Shown here piece by piece: positions 7,863 to 15,376 of a stretch of DNA of 64,000 bases. Origin of the DNA: Verrucomicrobiia bacterium. GTDB lineage: Bacteria > Verrucomicrobiota > Verrucomicrobiia > Verrucomicrobiales > DEV007. The notes beneath the pieces are model-generated. The model was not told the DNA's origin, made no database searches, and saw only the letters and a list, made by a program, of their open reading frames with translations. Position numbers and translations under genes: made by a program. Position 1 is the first letter of the stretch. Every line of letters starts with the position of its first letter. Location of the stretch: positions 124,001 through 188,000 of the forward strand of contig JAUIAH010000009.1 of the NCBI GenBank assembly GCA_030425385.1. The letters run 5' to 3'.

Positions 7863-8160
7863 GCCTGAAAGGTCGAGAGATCATAGCCCAGGGCTTCAGC
7901 CCTGGGTTTGTCCGTTCCAACAGAGGTCGCCCTGAAGGGGCGGGAGAATCGTTAGACAAACGTGAGGGTTCTCGTGCCCCTTCAGGGCACAGGCACGTGG
8001 TTGCGCTAGACCCTGGGCTGTAGTCTCTGGGACTTTCAGCCCCTGCATCGCGCGTTTGAGGAGTCGGCTGACCGTTACCCGTCTGAATGACTCGGCCTGA
8101 AGGGTCGAGAGATCATAGCCCTGGGATTCTCCGTGATCTCTGTGCCTCTGTGAGAGTTCA
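7862..8160. repeat. Palindromic repeat array, unit 2
   Basis: Near-identical direct copy of 7386-7696. The 9-2-9 palindrome recurs at 7887-7906 and GTGCCCCTTCAGGGCAC at 7974-7990. The second CCCAGGGCT palindrome of unit 1 is half lost here (only the 'CCCTGGGATTCTCCG' part near 8118 remains). The high identity indicates a recent tandem duplication that included the end of hsdS. Confidence 0.8.
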
Positions 8161-8249
8161 TCATAACTCACCATTGAACGCGCGGGATTGGAGCGAGGCA
8201 AAGAGGGTGTCCAGTTCGGCCAATAATCTGGAATACGAGATTTCGTCAT
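8161..8249 (-). pseudogene. hsdS: Collapsed hsdS: start and end joined by deletion
   Basis: The ATG at 8247-8249 overlaps the hsdM stop in an ATGA arrangement, exactly where hsdS should begin, and starts M-T-K-S-R-I-P-D-Y-W-P, a plausible HsdS opening. Within about ten codons the sequence passes into the last 20 codons of HsdS (A-E-L-D-T-L-F-A-S-L-Q ... N-G-E-L), but out of frame with the ATG (89 bases, not a multiple of three). The junction falls in TGGCCGAACTGGAC, which resembles TGGCCGAGCTGGAC in the other hsdS fragment. Deletion through short homology is the simplest explanation. Both recognition domains are gone. Confidence 0.85.
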
Positions 8250-9724
8250 CCTAACATCCCCTTCAACTCTTTCATCCCGTCGCTGATCTCCTCCTCCAAT
8301 TTCTGCAGCCCTTGGATGATGTCTTTGGGTGGATCGTATTCCACGGCTTCGTACTCGACTTCCTTGTAGCGGTTGATGGAGAGGTCGTAGTCGTTGTCCG
8401 CGATTTCTTGCTTGGGGACGGTGAAACTCTGATCGGTGCGTTTCCGTTCTTTCTCCTCACCGTCACGCTGCTCCCAACGCGTGAGAATGTCAGGGAGATC
8501 GCTCTGCTCCTGCTCGGTGCGTTTGTCATCGAGCGAGAAGCCATCGGCTTGCATGTCGTAGAACCAGACATGCTCGGTGCCGCCGGACTCCGTCTTGGTG
8601 AAGAGGAGGATGGCTGTGGACACCCCGGCGTAGGGTTTGAACACGCCGCTGGGCATGGAGACGACGCCATCGAGCTTCTGGTCTTCTACTAACATCTTAC
8701 GCAGGCTCTTGTGCGCCTTGGAACTGCCAAAGAGCACGCCATCCGGCACGATGACGGCGGCGCGGCCACCTGTTTCTAACAGACGCAGGAACAGGGCTAG
8801 GAAGAGCAGCTCGGTCTTCTTGGTCTTGACGATCTGCAGCAGGTCCTTGGCCGTGGATTCGTAGTCGAGGCTGCCTGCGAAAGGCGGATTCGCGACAATG
8901 AGCGAGCAGCTTTCCTCGTCGTCCTCATCTGTCTCCGCGAGCGAGTCTTTGTAAGCGATGTCCGGATTCTCCACCCCATGAAGAAGCATGTTCATGCTGC
9001 CGATGCGGAGCATGGTGCTGTCAAAGTCATAGCCAAAGAAGGTGTCTTCATTAAACCGCCGACGGCTCTTGGCGTCTTGGAAGATGGCTTCGCCATGATG
9101 CTCACGCAGGTACTCCGCCGCCGCGATGAGAAAGCCCGCCGTGCCACAAGCGGGATCGCAAATGACATCACTGGGACGCGGCGCCATCATATCGATCATG
9201 AGCTGAATGATGTGCCGAGGCGTGCGAAACTGCCCATTCTGCCCCGCGCTGGCGATCTTGCCTAACATGTATTCATAAAGGTCGCCCTTGGTATCGCGAT
9301 CCGCCATGTCGATGCCATCCAACTGATCCACCACATTGGCCAGGACCCGTGCCGTGGGCATCATGAAGAGCGCGTCTTTCATGTGCTGTGAGTAAGTGCT
9401 GTCCTCCTCACCTTCCTGCCCGGTGCCTAAGGTTTTGATGAACGGAAAGACCTTGTCCCGCACGCGTTCAAACATCGCCTCCGGAGCCAAATCCTTGAAC
9501 CGGCTCCAGCGCAGGTCTTGCTGGTCCTCGCCAAAGACCGGCTCCTCCATGGGCTGCTTCGTCCGCGCCGCCTTGCGTTCTTTCAAGGTGTGCAATTCAT
9601 CCAAGCGCTTGATGAAGAGCAGGTAAGTCAGCTGCTCAATGACAGAAAGCGGGTTCGAGATGCCACCCGACCACATCGTGTCCCAGATGCGGTCGACCTT
9701 GGATTTCAGTTCACCAGTGATCAT
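8246..9724 (-). CDS. hsdM: Type I restriction-modification methyltransferase subunit
   Basis: An intact 492-residue N6-adenine DNA methyltransferase subunit. The N-terminal HsdM helical domain (residues about 5-150; L-T-Y-L-L-F-I-K-R-L-D) precedes the catalytic domain. The S-adenosylmethionine motif D-P-A-C-G-T-A-G-F is at 190-198 and the catalytic N-P-P-F at 279-282. The coiled C-terminal tail (E-E-E-I-S-D-G-M-K-E-L) normally contacts HsdS. The length is usual for the family. Its stop overlaps the ATG of the collapsed hsdS by 4 bases. Without a specificity subunit HsdM cannot choose a target, unless an hsdS elsewhere in the genome supplies one. Confidence 0.95.
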   Translation of the reverse strand: MITGELKSKVDRIWDTMWSGGISNPLSVIEQLTYLLFIKRLDELHTLKERKAARTKQPMEEPVFGEDQQDLRWSRFKDLAPEAMFERVRDKVFPFIKTLGTGQEGEEDSTYSQHMKDALFMMPTARVLANVVDQLDGIDMADRDTKGDLYEYMLGKIASAGQNGQFRTPRHIIQLMIDMMAPRPSDVICDPACGTAGFLIAAAEYLREHHGEAIFQDAKSRRRFNEDTFFGYDFDSTMLRIGSMNMLLHGVENPDIAYKDSLAETDEDDEESCSLIVANPPFAGSLDYESTAKDLLQIVKTKKTELLFLALFLRLLETGGRAAVIVPDGVLFGSSKAHKSLRKMLVEDQKLDGVVSMPSGVFKPYAGVSTAILLFTKTESGGTEHVWFYDMQADGFSLDDKRTEQEQSDLPDILTRWEQRDGEEKERKRTDQSFTVPKQEIADNDYDLSINRYKEVEYEAVEYDPPKDIIQGLQKLEEEISDGMKELKGMLG

Positions 9725-9767
9725 GTGCAGGCAGTCTTAGCGTTCGTGAGGAAGATGGAAAGCAGAG

Positions 9768-9799
9768 ACTCTCACGGAGACACGGCGCTCACGGAGAGG
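9768..9799. repeat. 'CTCACGGAGACACGG' element upstream of hsdM
   Basis: GACTCTCACGGAGACACGGCGCTCACGGAGAGG is another diverged copy of the element at 6667-6709, 45 bases upstream of the hsdM start. The RM locus is therefore bounded and interrupted by members of one repeat family. Confidence 0.6.
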
Positions 9800-9915
9800 C
9801 TTCTTCATGGCCACCGCTGGCCCGCGAGGTCGTGCGGCTGGCGCGGACGACCTTGAGGGCCTTGCCTGCTGCCAAGGTGTCTTCGATGAATGTCAGGAAG
9901 CCACCATCTCAGGCT

Positions 9916-10104
9916 CTAGCAGGCAACCCAACGTCGCTGCCCATTCACGAAGACAAGCTTTCTGGCGTGATGGGTAGGCTTGCCAGTGTGGATCGCCACT
10001 TGTCGATAGAACTCCTCGGAGGTGATCGAGCGCTGCGACGATACGATCGCCTCCATCTTCTCCTTGGAGATGAGCAGCTTGATCGTTGGCGTCTGTTTGT
10101 TCAC
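9916..10104 (-). CDS. Possible 62-residue protein, unknown
   Basis: An ATG-started frame of 62 codons upstream of hsdM on the same strand. The translation is rich in charged and helical residues (S-K-E-K-M-E-A-I-V-S-S-Q, S-E-E-F-Y-R-Q-V-A-I) and looks more protein-like than its neighbours in other frames. I recognise no family and see no clear ribosome binding site. A second frame (9893-10111) overlaps it and is less convincing. It could be a small gene or a fragment of a longer one broken by the rearrangements around the RM locus. Confidence 0.35.
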   Translation of the reverse strand: MNKQTPTIKLLISKEKMEAIVSSQRSITSEEFYRQVAIHTGKPTHHARKLVFVNGQRRWVAC

Positions 10105-10395
10105 AGCTCACAGTTTAGTCCAGAAGGGGCGAACGAAAGCGGGAGTTGGAGGCCCGTGTGGGCACTTTGAGAAGCTCGTTATTGTCGATCAAGCCTGGCG
10201 ACGTTGGCAACGTTCATCGTTCATCGTTCATGTTGAGGACGCGGGTGGTCGTGCGCCCAATGGCTGACTCCATTGAACTGGAAGTGCTCTAGGCGAGGAT
10301 GGCCCGTCAGAAGGCATGGCATTCTGGAAATTTAAGTCAGATTTCATAATTATTAACTTTACTAAACGATCAAGTGGGTTTATTAATTATGTATT
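10105..10395. promoter_or_regulatory. Intergenic region with AT-rich promoter-like segment
   Basis: No gene is seen here. The 7-mer CGTTCAT is repeated three times in tandem at 10211-10231. The last 70 bases (about 10327-10395) are strikingly AT-rich compared with their surroundings (CATAATTATTAACTTTACT, TTTATTAATTATG) and probably hold the amidase gene promoter; CATAATTATT near 10345 could serve as a -10 region. No clear Shine-Dalgarno sequence precedes the GTG at 10396. Confidence 0.45.
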
Positions 10396-11721
10396 GTGAA
10401 ACGTATGTTGCTCTTGGGTTGCCTAGGTCTGGTGTCGTTGTTGTTCTCGAACTGCGCGCTCCGGCCGTTGCCGCGACCGATTACCATTCCGTTGCCGGGC
10501 TTTCCTTCGGCGCAGCCCCAGCCCCAGCCGTTGCCGGGTCAACCCTTGCCGCAGCCGAATCCCTATCCACAGCCGAAACCCTATCCGCAGCCGGGTCAGC
10601 CCACGCAGCCGGTGACTTCGGTGCCGAGCACGCCGACGCCGAACCCTATTCAGGCTTCCGTGCGGTTTCTTTCTCTCCAGCCCCAGTTGGTCTCAGCTTC
10701 AGGAAAGGCGATCCGTGGGTCCACTTCGCCCGTGGCGCCTCCGAAGATCAATGGGATGGTGAAGGCTTCCTATCCGTCCCGTGTGGCTTACCGCGATGTG
10801 GAGGTCCAGTTTCAGCCTGCGCAGGCCTTTGCCAACACGGCGGTGCGCTGGCAGTTCAGCGCTTATGGCGGGAGTCTGAGAGGGAAATTGCCGAATGGGG
10901 TGCCAACCTTTAGCACGCCACCTGGTGCTGCCGTTCCGTTCAACCGTTTGGATGCCCGTGGGCGGACGACGGTGCGGGTGAGCCTACCCCCGAAGGGCCT
11001 GAATCGTGGGCGTGTGGTGGTGTCGTCGGCGGTGAATCCTCAGGTGAGCAATGCGCTTGATTTCGTGGTACCCTCGGTCGTGGTGATCGATCCGGGCCAT
11101 GGGGGGCATGTGAACTTGGCGGGCTCGAGCGCGAACAATAGTCAGACGCCGCAAGGCGTGCTCGAGAAGGATCTGACATTGGAATATGGGAAGGAGTTAT
11201 CGGGAGCCGTGACGCGTTTGTTTGAGGGCAATGGCTTGCCCGTGCGCGTGGCAATGACCCGTGATCGGGACGTGAATGTGACGGGTCGGAATCGGGCCGA
11301 AGTGGCGCGCGATGTGGGAGCAGACGCGTTTGTCACGATCCATTTCAATGGTTTCGATGGGACGAAACGAGGGACTTTGGAGGTGCAGCGATCGACGGCG
11401 AAAGGGAATGTGAATTTCCATGAGGACACTGGCTTAGCGACGCGCATGATCACGGCGGCTGTGAATGCGCTTCGCATCTTTGATAGTCAGGCTTACAAGC
11501 GCGAGCCGGTGGCGTTTGCGACCTCCGTGTCCAACGATAGCTACCAGGGGAACACGGCCTCGGATCATCCCGTGCGGCACGCCTATTTGGAGCTGGAATT
11601 TATTGATAACCCCCAAGTGGCCCATTTGCTCACGGGAAGTACCCGTCATCGTGTGCGGGCGACTGTGGCCCAATCGATGGCGCAGGCCATCTTTGAAGAC
11701 ATTGCCAGTCACCGTGGGTGA
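10396..11721 (+). CDS. N-acetylmuramoyl-L-alanine amidase (Amidase_3), envelope-anchored
   Basis: A 441-residue peptidoglycan amidase that would cleave the bond between N-acetylmuramic acid and L-alanine. A hydrophobic leader ends in L-L-F-S-N-C, a possible but atypical lipobox. Residues 25-80 form a Pro/Gln-rich stalk (Q-P-Q-P-Q-P, N-P-Y-P-Q-P-K-P), then comes a beta-rich segment (about 85-225). The catalytic Amidase_3 domain covers 225-440. Zinc ligands are expected at H235 (D-P-G-H-G-G), E257 and H316 (T-I-H-F-N), with the catalytic glutamate at E399 in L-E-L-E-F-I-D-N. The start is GTG at 10396; an ATG lies three codons later. It is followed at 40 bases by a secreted unknown protein in the same direction. 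Confidence 0.9.
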   Translation: MKRMLLLGCLGLVSLLFSNCALRPLPRPITIPLPGFPSAQPQPQPLPGQPLPQPNPYPQPKPYPQPGQPTQPVTSVPSTPTPNPIQASVRFLSLQPQLVSASGKAIRGSTSPVAPPKINGMVKASYPSRVAYRDVEVQFQPAQAFANTAVRWQFSAYGGSLRGKLPNGVPTFSTPPGAAVPFNRLDARGRTTVRVSLPPKGLNRGRVVVSSAVNPQVSNALDFVVPSVVVIDPGHGGHVNLAGSSANNSQTPQGVLEKDLTLEYGKELSGAVTRLFEGNGLPVRVAMTRDRDVNVTGRNRAEVARDVGADAFVTIHFNGFDGTKRGTLEVQRSTAKGNVNFHEDTGLATRMITAAVNALRIFDSQAYKREPVAFATSVSNDSYQGNTASDHPVRHAYLELEFIDNPQVAHLLTGSTRHRVRATVAQSMAQAIFEDIASHRG

Positions 11722-11761
11722 CGCGTCTCGCTAACGAATATCCTAACCTTAAAACGACTGA

Positions 11762-12676
11762 TTGATGAATGTGATGAAGCCGACTACCAAGTGTTTCCTG
11801 GGTGCCTTGGCGCTCATGGTGTTTCCTCTTTCGACCCAAGCGCAGATGCGGGCGGAGATTGTGCGGCATTTCCCTTCGCTAGGAAAGGGGGATCAGGCGG
11901 TGCGGGTGAGCTTCTGCCCTCAGGATCCGACCAAAGCGTTAGCCCATGTGGGGGAGCGTGACTGCTTTGTGAATGTGGAGAAAGGGAAGATCGATCATTT
12001 CGATGAGGAGGGGCAGGTCGTGGATTGGATTGGTGATCAACTCTTGCTGCGTTCTGGCGATGCGTATGCATTGGTGGAGAACGATTCTCTCGAATCACGG
12101 AAGGACGTGCAGGCGACGCAAGCGGCTGCGGAAGCAGCGGTGAGAGTGTCAGAGAAACCTGTCCTGGTGGGACGTGGGAAAGATGCGCGGATCGTGCGCG
12201 CTTCGGATCGCAAGACGCTCTTCAAAGCGCCCTTCTTGAAAGGGATCTATGGCTTTGAGACCAATGCCGACGCCTCGAAGTGGGTGATCTATCTGGGTGA
12301 GGCCGAGTACTTGCTCTATGATGCCGTGAAGAAGAAGAAATATAAGTTGCCTCAAACCGTGCCAGGCACGGCGTATGGGTTCAGCGCATGGAAGCCGTCG
12401 CCAGATGGGACGGCCATCGGCGAGGTAGGCTTGCCGCCTGAGGGCGTGCACCCCGACTCCGAGGAAGCGGAGATGGTGGGACGCACTTTACTCTATCATT
12501 ATGACCCTGCGACGAAGCAACTCCAGGGGGTCGCCCTGCCCGTGCAACTGGGCAACAAGGTGCTTCAAGTGCTGGACAGTGGTCAGCATGGCTACCTCTT
12601 TCTCGGTGCCCGTGAGCCGGGCAATGGGCGTGATTCTCTGGGTGCCTTTGTCGTGCGCCTGGCGGAAGCGGGGTGA
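11762..12676 (+). CDS. Secreted protein of unknown function
   Basis: A 304-residue protein (299 if the third in-frame ATG at 11777, M-K-P-T-T-K, is used). It has a signal peptide ending near T-Q-A-Q and no other membrane segment. The mature part is rich in beta-strand-like segments with repeating short motifs (D-W-I-G-D-Q-L-L-L, K-W-V-I-Y-L-G-E, P-S-P-D-G-T), reminiscent of a WD40/TolB-like propeller, but I do not recognise a family. It lies 40 bases after the amidase gene and may be co-transcribed. Confidence 0.75.
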   Translation: MMNVMKPTTKCFLGALALMVFPLSTQAQMRAEIVRHFPSLGKGDQAVRVSFCPQDPTKALAHVGERDCFVNVEKGKIDHFDEEGQVVDWIGDQLLLRSGDAYALVENDSLESRKDVQATQAAAEAAVRVSEKPVLVGRGKDARIVRASDRKTLFKAPFLKGIYGFETNADASKWVIYLGEAEYLLYDAVKKKKYKLPQTVPGTAYGFSAWKPSPDGTAIGEVGLPPEGVHPDSEEAEMVGRTLLYHYDPATKQLQGVALPVQLGNKVLQVLDSGQHGYLFLGAREPGNGRDSLGAFVVRLAEAG

Positions 12677-12979
12677 GATCTGGGGTCTGGTTGTCATGAG
12701 GGGTAGGGGCACGATTCTTCGCCATCGCGGGCATTTCTATCCGGATCAGGGTCTCGTGCCGACAGCCTGAAGGCGCCACTTTGCCTGAGGCGCTGGATTG
12801 CGTGAAACACGCGCTTTCGAGGCTTGCAGAGGCGAAAGGAAGCGGTCTACTCTGCCGATCAATGACGATCGGCTTTCACGGTTTCTGTGGGCGATTCGCC
12901 TTGGTGAGGCGGTTCCCAACCTTCAGAAGCTAAGGACGTTCCGCGAACTGATTTCCCATCAACTAACTCTGACATCTAC
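12677..12979. promoter_or_regulatory. Intergenic leader with a 7-6-7 dyad
   Basis: No gene is seen in these 303 bases. A perfect inverted repeat GCCGATC-N6-GATCGGC lies at 12854-12873, about 106 bases before the DUF1080 start. It could be a regulator site for the carbohydrate cluster or a leader hairpin. No terminator-like T-run follows it. Confidence 0.3.
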
Positions 12980-13957
12980 ATGATTATGCGACGACCAATC
13001 CAGATCCTTTCATTCCTCGCACTCCCTGCGCTCGCATGGGCACAGGATGGTGAATGGGTATCCGCCTTTGATGGCAAGACCCTTGAGCATTGGGATGCCG
13101 ACCCCAAGTTCTGGAGTGTGGAGGATGGGTGCCTCACGGGGACCACGACAAAGGACAATCCGACCGAGGGCAACACGTTCGCGCTTTGGACGGGAGGGGA
13201 AACGGGCGATTTCGAGTTGAAGCTGCAATACAAGATTGTGGGGGGCAATTCAGGCGTCCAGTATCGAAGTTTTAAATTGAAAGATGGTAAGGACCAATGG
13301 CGCGTGGGCGGATATCAGGCCGATATCGATTCAGGCGATACCTATTCCGGCATTCTCTATGGCGAGGCTTTTCGAGGCATTCTCGCCAATCGAGGGCTGA
13401 TCACGGAGCTCAACGAGGATGGGAAGCCGGTTACGGTGGGAACGTTAGGAGATTCCAAAGCCATTCAGTCCAAGGTGAAGAAGGAAGATTGGAATGACTA
13501 TCACATCATTGCCAAGGGGAACACCTTTCAACATATCATCAATGGCGTGCACACAGCTGAATGCACGGATAACGATACGGACACGCGACGCGCTTCTGGA
13601 CTGCTCGCCTTGCAGTTGCATGCAGGGCCACCGATGAAGGTGCAATTCCGCGATATCAAGATCAAGCATCTCGGACCCAAGGCCGCACCGAAGAAGCAGG
13701 CCGCCGCTGCGCAACCGACGAACAATGTGAATGACTTTGTCCTGCAAGTGACGCCTTCGGGTGGTTATGTCTTGAGGACCCAGCCGTTGACTGAATCCGC
13801 CCTAACAGAAGTTCTCAGAGGTCTCGCTGAAGTGAACGGCGATGCGGAGATCCGTGTCCGAGGTGGCAAGGCGAGGCAGGCGGAAACCAAAGCAGCCCGC
13901 ATGGCGATCAAGGACGCTGGACTCACGGTGAAACGAGGGAAGGCACCCATCAAATAA
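12980..13957 (+). CDS. DUF1080 (3-keto-glycoside hydrolase-like) with ExbD-like tail
   Basis: A 325-residue exported protein with a signal peptide ending at A-W-A-Q. Residues about 25-235 are a DUF1080 domain (3-keto-disaccharide hydrolase; concanavalin-like fold). Typical blocks are W-V-S-A-F-D-G-K-T-L-E-H-W, G-G-N-S-G-V-Q-Y-R-S and W-N-D-Y-H-I-I-A-K-G-N. The last 75 residues are unusual. After an Ala/Lys linker, F-V-L-Q-V-T-P-S-G-G-Y-V-L is followed by L-T-E-V-L-R-G-L, E-I-R-V-R-G-G and M-A-I-K-D-A-G-L, which matches the layout of the periplasmic domain of ExbD/TolR. It leads a same-strand cluster with a Gfo/Idh/MocA enzyme, an S1C protease and a sugar isomerase, which fits breakdown of keto-sugars outside the cytoplasm. 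Start ATG at 12980 or 12986. Confidence 0.88.
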   Translation: MIMRRPIQILSFLALPALAWAQDGEWVSAFDGKTLEHWDADPKFWSVEDGCLTGTTTKDNPTEGNTFALWTGGETGDFELKLQYKIVGGNSGVQYRSFKLKDGKDQWRVGGYQADIDSGDTYSGILYGEAFRGILANRGLITELNEDGKPVTVGTLGDSKAIQSKVKKEDWNDYHIIAKGNTFQHIINGVHTAECTDNDTDTRRASGLLALQLHAGPPMKVQFRDIKIKHLGPKAAPKKQAAAAQPTNNVNDFVLQVTPSGGYVLRTQPLTESALTEVLRGLAEVNGDAEIRVRGGKARQAETKAARMAIKDAGLTVKRGKAPIK

Positions 13958-14001
13958 GCAAGCAACTCACCCCACGCTACGCACTTTAATCCTTAGCACA
14001 T

Positions 14002-15360
14002 ATGAAGATACCGATCGAACCCAATGCTCCGGAGCTGAAGAGCTCCCGTCGTCAATTTATTGGAACCACTACCGCTGCTGCGGCAGGGGCGGCTGCCTTA
14101 CCGGCATCCCTCTCCGCGCAAGTGGAGGGCAATAGCACGCTGAAGCTCGCGCTGGTGGGCTGCGGTGGTCGTGGCACCGGCGCGGCCAACCAGAACCTCA
14201 CGACTCAGGGAACCAAGCTCGTCGCCATGGCAGACGTGTTCAAAGGGGAGGGAAGTGATTCCACCGGGATCGAGAAATCGCTCGCTCAACTCCAACAGCG
14301 CCACAAAGACAAGATCGAGGTGCCCGAGGAGAACAAGTTCGTCGGCTTCGATGCCTACCTGAAAGCGATCGAGGTGGCGGATGTGGTCATTCTGACGACC
14401 CCTCCCGGCTTTCGCCCCATGATGTTCAAGGCCGCGATTGATGCGGGCAAACACGTCTTCATGGAAAAGCCCGTCTGCGTCGATGCCCCTGGCTACCGCA
14501 TGGTGATGGAAGCGGCCAAGAAGGCGGATGAGAAGAATTTGAAAGTGGTCGTAGGTTTGCAGCGTCACTATCAGAAGTCGTATCTTGAGACTCTGGAGCG
14601 CGTGAAGGAAGGCATGATTGGTGATATCGTCAGTGCGCAGGTCTACTGGAATGGTGGCGGCGTCTGGGTGCGTGAGCGCCAGCCGGAAGATACCGAGATG
14701 CGCTATCAGTGCCGCAATTGGTATTACTTCAATTGGCTCTGTGGGGATCACATCTGCGAGCAGCACATCCATAACATTGATGTGGCAAACTGGTTCATCG
14801 GTGCCGCTATGGGCAAGGAAACCGAGCATCCGGTTCTCGCTCGCGGGATGGGTGGTCGCGAAGTGCGCGATGGCGATCCCAAGTTCGGTGAGATCTTTGA
14901 TCACCACGCCGTGGAGTTCCGTTATGCCAATGGCGTCGTGGTGAACAGCCAGTGTCGTCACCAACGCAAGACCTGGTCCAGCGTGACGGAGGAAATCATC
15001 GGCACGAATGGCCGGGCGCGTCCAGGGGCCATCACGGATCTCTCCGGGAAGAAGACCTGGTGGCGTCACCGCGGTCGCAATGACGAGAATCCCTATCAAG
15101 TGGAGCACAATGTCTTGTTAGAGCACATCCGTGAAGACAAGCCTATCAATAATGCCTACTACGGAGCGACCAGTTCCATGACCTCCGTCCTAGGCCGCAT
15201 GAGCACCTACTCTGGCAAAGAGATCAAATGGGATGACGCTGTGGCTTCCAACCGCACGGATTTCCCAGACGTACTCGCTTGGGATGCGCAGCCCAAGGTG
15301 TTGCCCGGTCCCGATGGTCAATACCCTGTCCCTGTGCCAGGCGAGACTGAGGTGATCTGA
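14002..15360 (+). CDS. Tat-exported Gfo/Idh/MocA family oxidoreductase
   Basis: A 452-residue NAD(P)-dependent sugar oxidoreductase. A twin-arginine leader (S-S-R-R-Q-F-I-G, then an Ala-rich core ending S-L-S-A-Q) predicts export to the periplasm. The Rossmann motif is V-G-C-G-G-R-G-T-G near residue 53, and the catalytic-loop motif E-K-P is at M-E-K-P-V-C near residue 155. The C-terminal half has W-Y-Y-F-N-W-L-C-G-D-H and H-I-H-N-I-D-V-A-N-W, typical of the exported PVC/Bacteroidota branch. It lies 44 bases after the DUF1080 gene. In that setting it may oxidise sugars at C3 (or reduce 3-keto sugars), giving substrates of the DUF1080 enzyme; this is inference. Confidence 0.92.
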   Translation: MKIPIEPNAPELKSSRRQFIGTTTAAAAGAAALPASLSAQVEGNSTLKLALVGCGGRGTGAANQNLTTQGTKLVAMADVFKGEGSDSTGIEKSLAQLQQRHKDKIEVPEENKFVGFDAYLKAIEVADVVILTTPPGFRPMMFKAAIDAGKHVFMEKPVCVDAPGYRMVMEAAKKADEKNLKVVVGLQRHYQKSYLETLERVKEGMIGDIVSAQVYWNGGGVWVRERQPEDTEMRYQCRNWYYFNWLCGDHICEQHIHNIDVANWFIGAAMGKETEHPVLARGMGGREVRDGDPKFGEIFDHHAVEFRYANGVVVNSQCRHQRKTWSSVTEEIIGTNGRARPGAITDLSGKKTWWRHRGRNDENPYQVEHNVLLEHIREDKPINNAYYGATSSMTSVLGRMSTYSGKEIKWDDAVASNRTDFPDVLAWDAQPKVLPGPDGQYPVPVPGETEVI

Positions 15361-15376
15361 TTCGCGCCGCGCCGCA

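Noticed and set aside
7386-8160. Possible CRISPR array because of regular repeats
   Set aside because: Only two long units, internal palindromes of several kinds, near-identical 'spacers' and no cas genes.
7440-8249. Several overlapping 86-117 codon frames on the minus strand
   Set aside because: They read through the palindromic arrays and repeat each other (P-G-L-K-P-W-A-M-I, S-H-R-G-T-E-I-T). They are translated repeats, not genes; only the hsdS fragments in another frame are meaningful.
10374-10913. Plus-strand frame overlapping the amidase N-terminus
   Set aside because: Shifted frame of the Pro/Gln-rich stalk; the amidase frame continues into a conserved catalytic domain.
14098-15108. 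Antisense frame of 336 codons opposite the Gfo/Idh/MocA gene
   Set aside because: The sense gene has a Tat leader, Rossmann loop and E-K-P motif; the antisense product resembles nothing.
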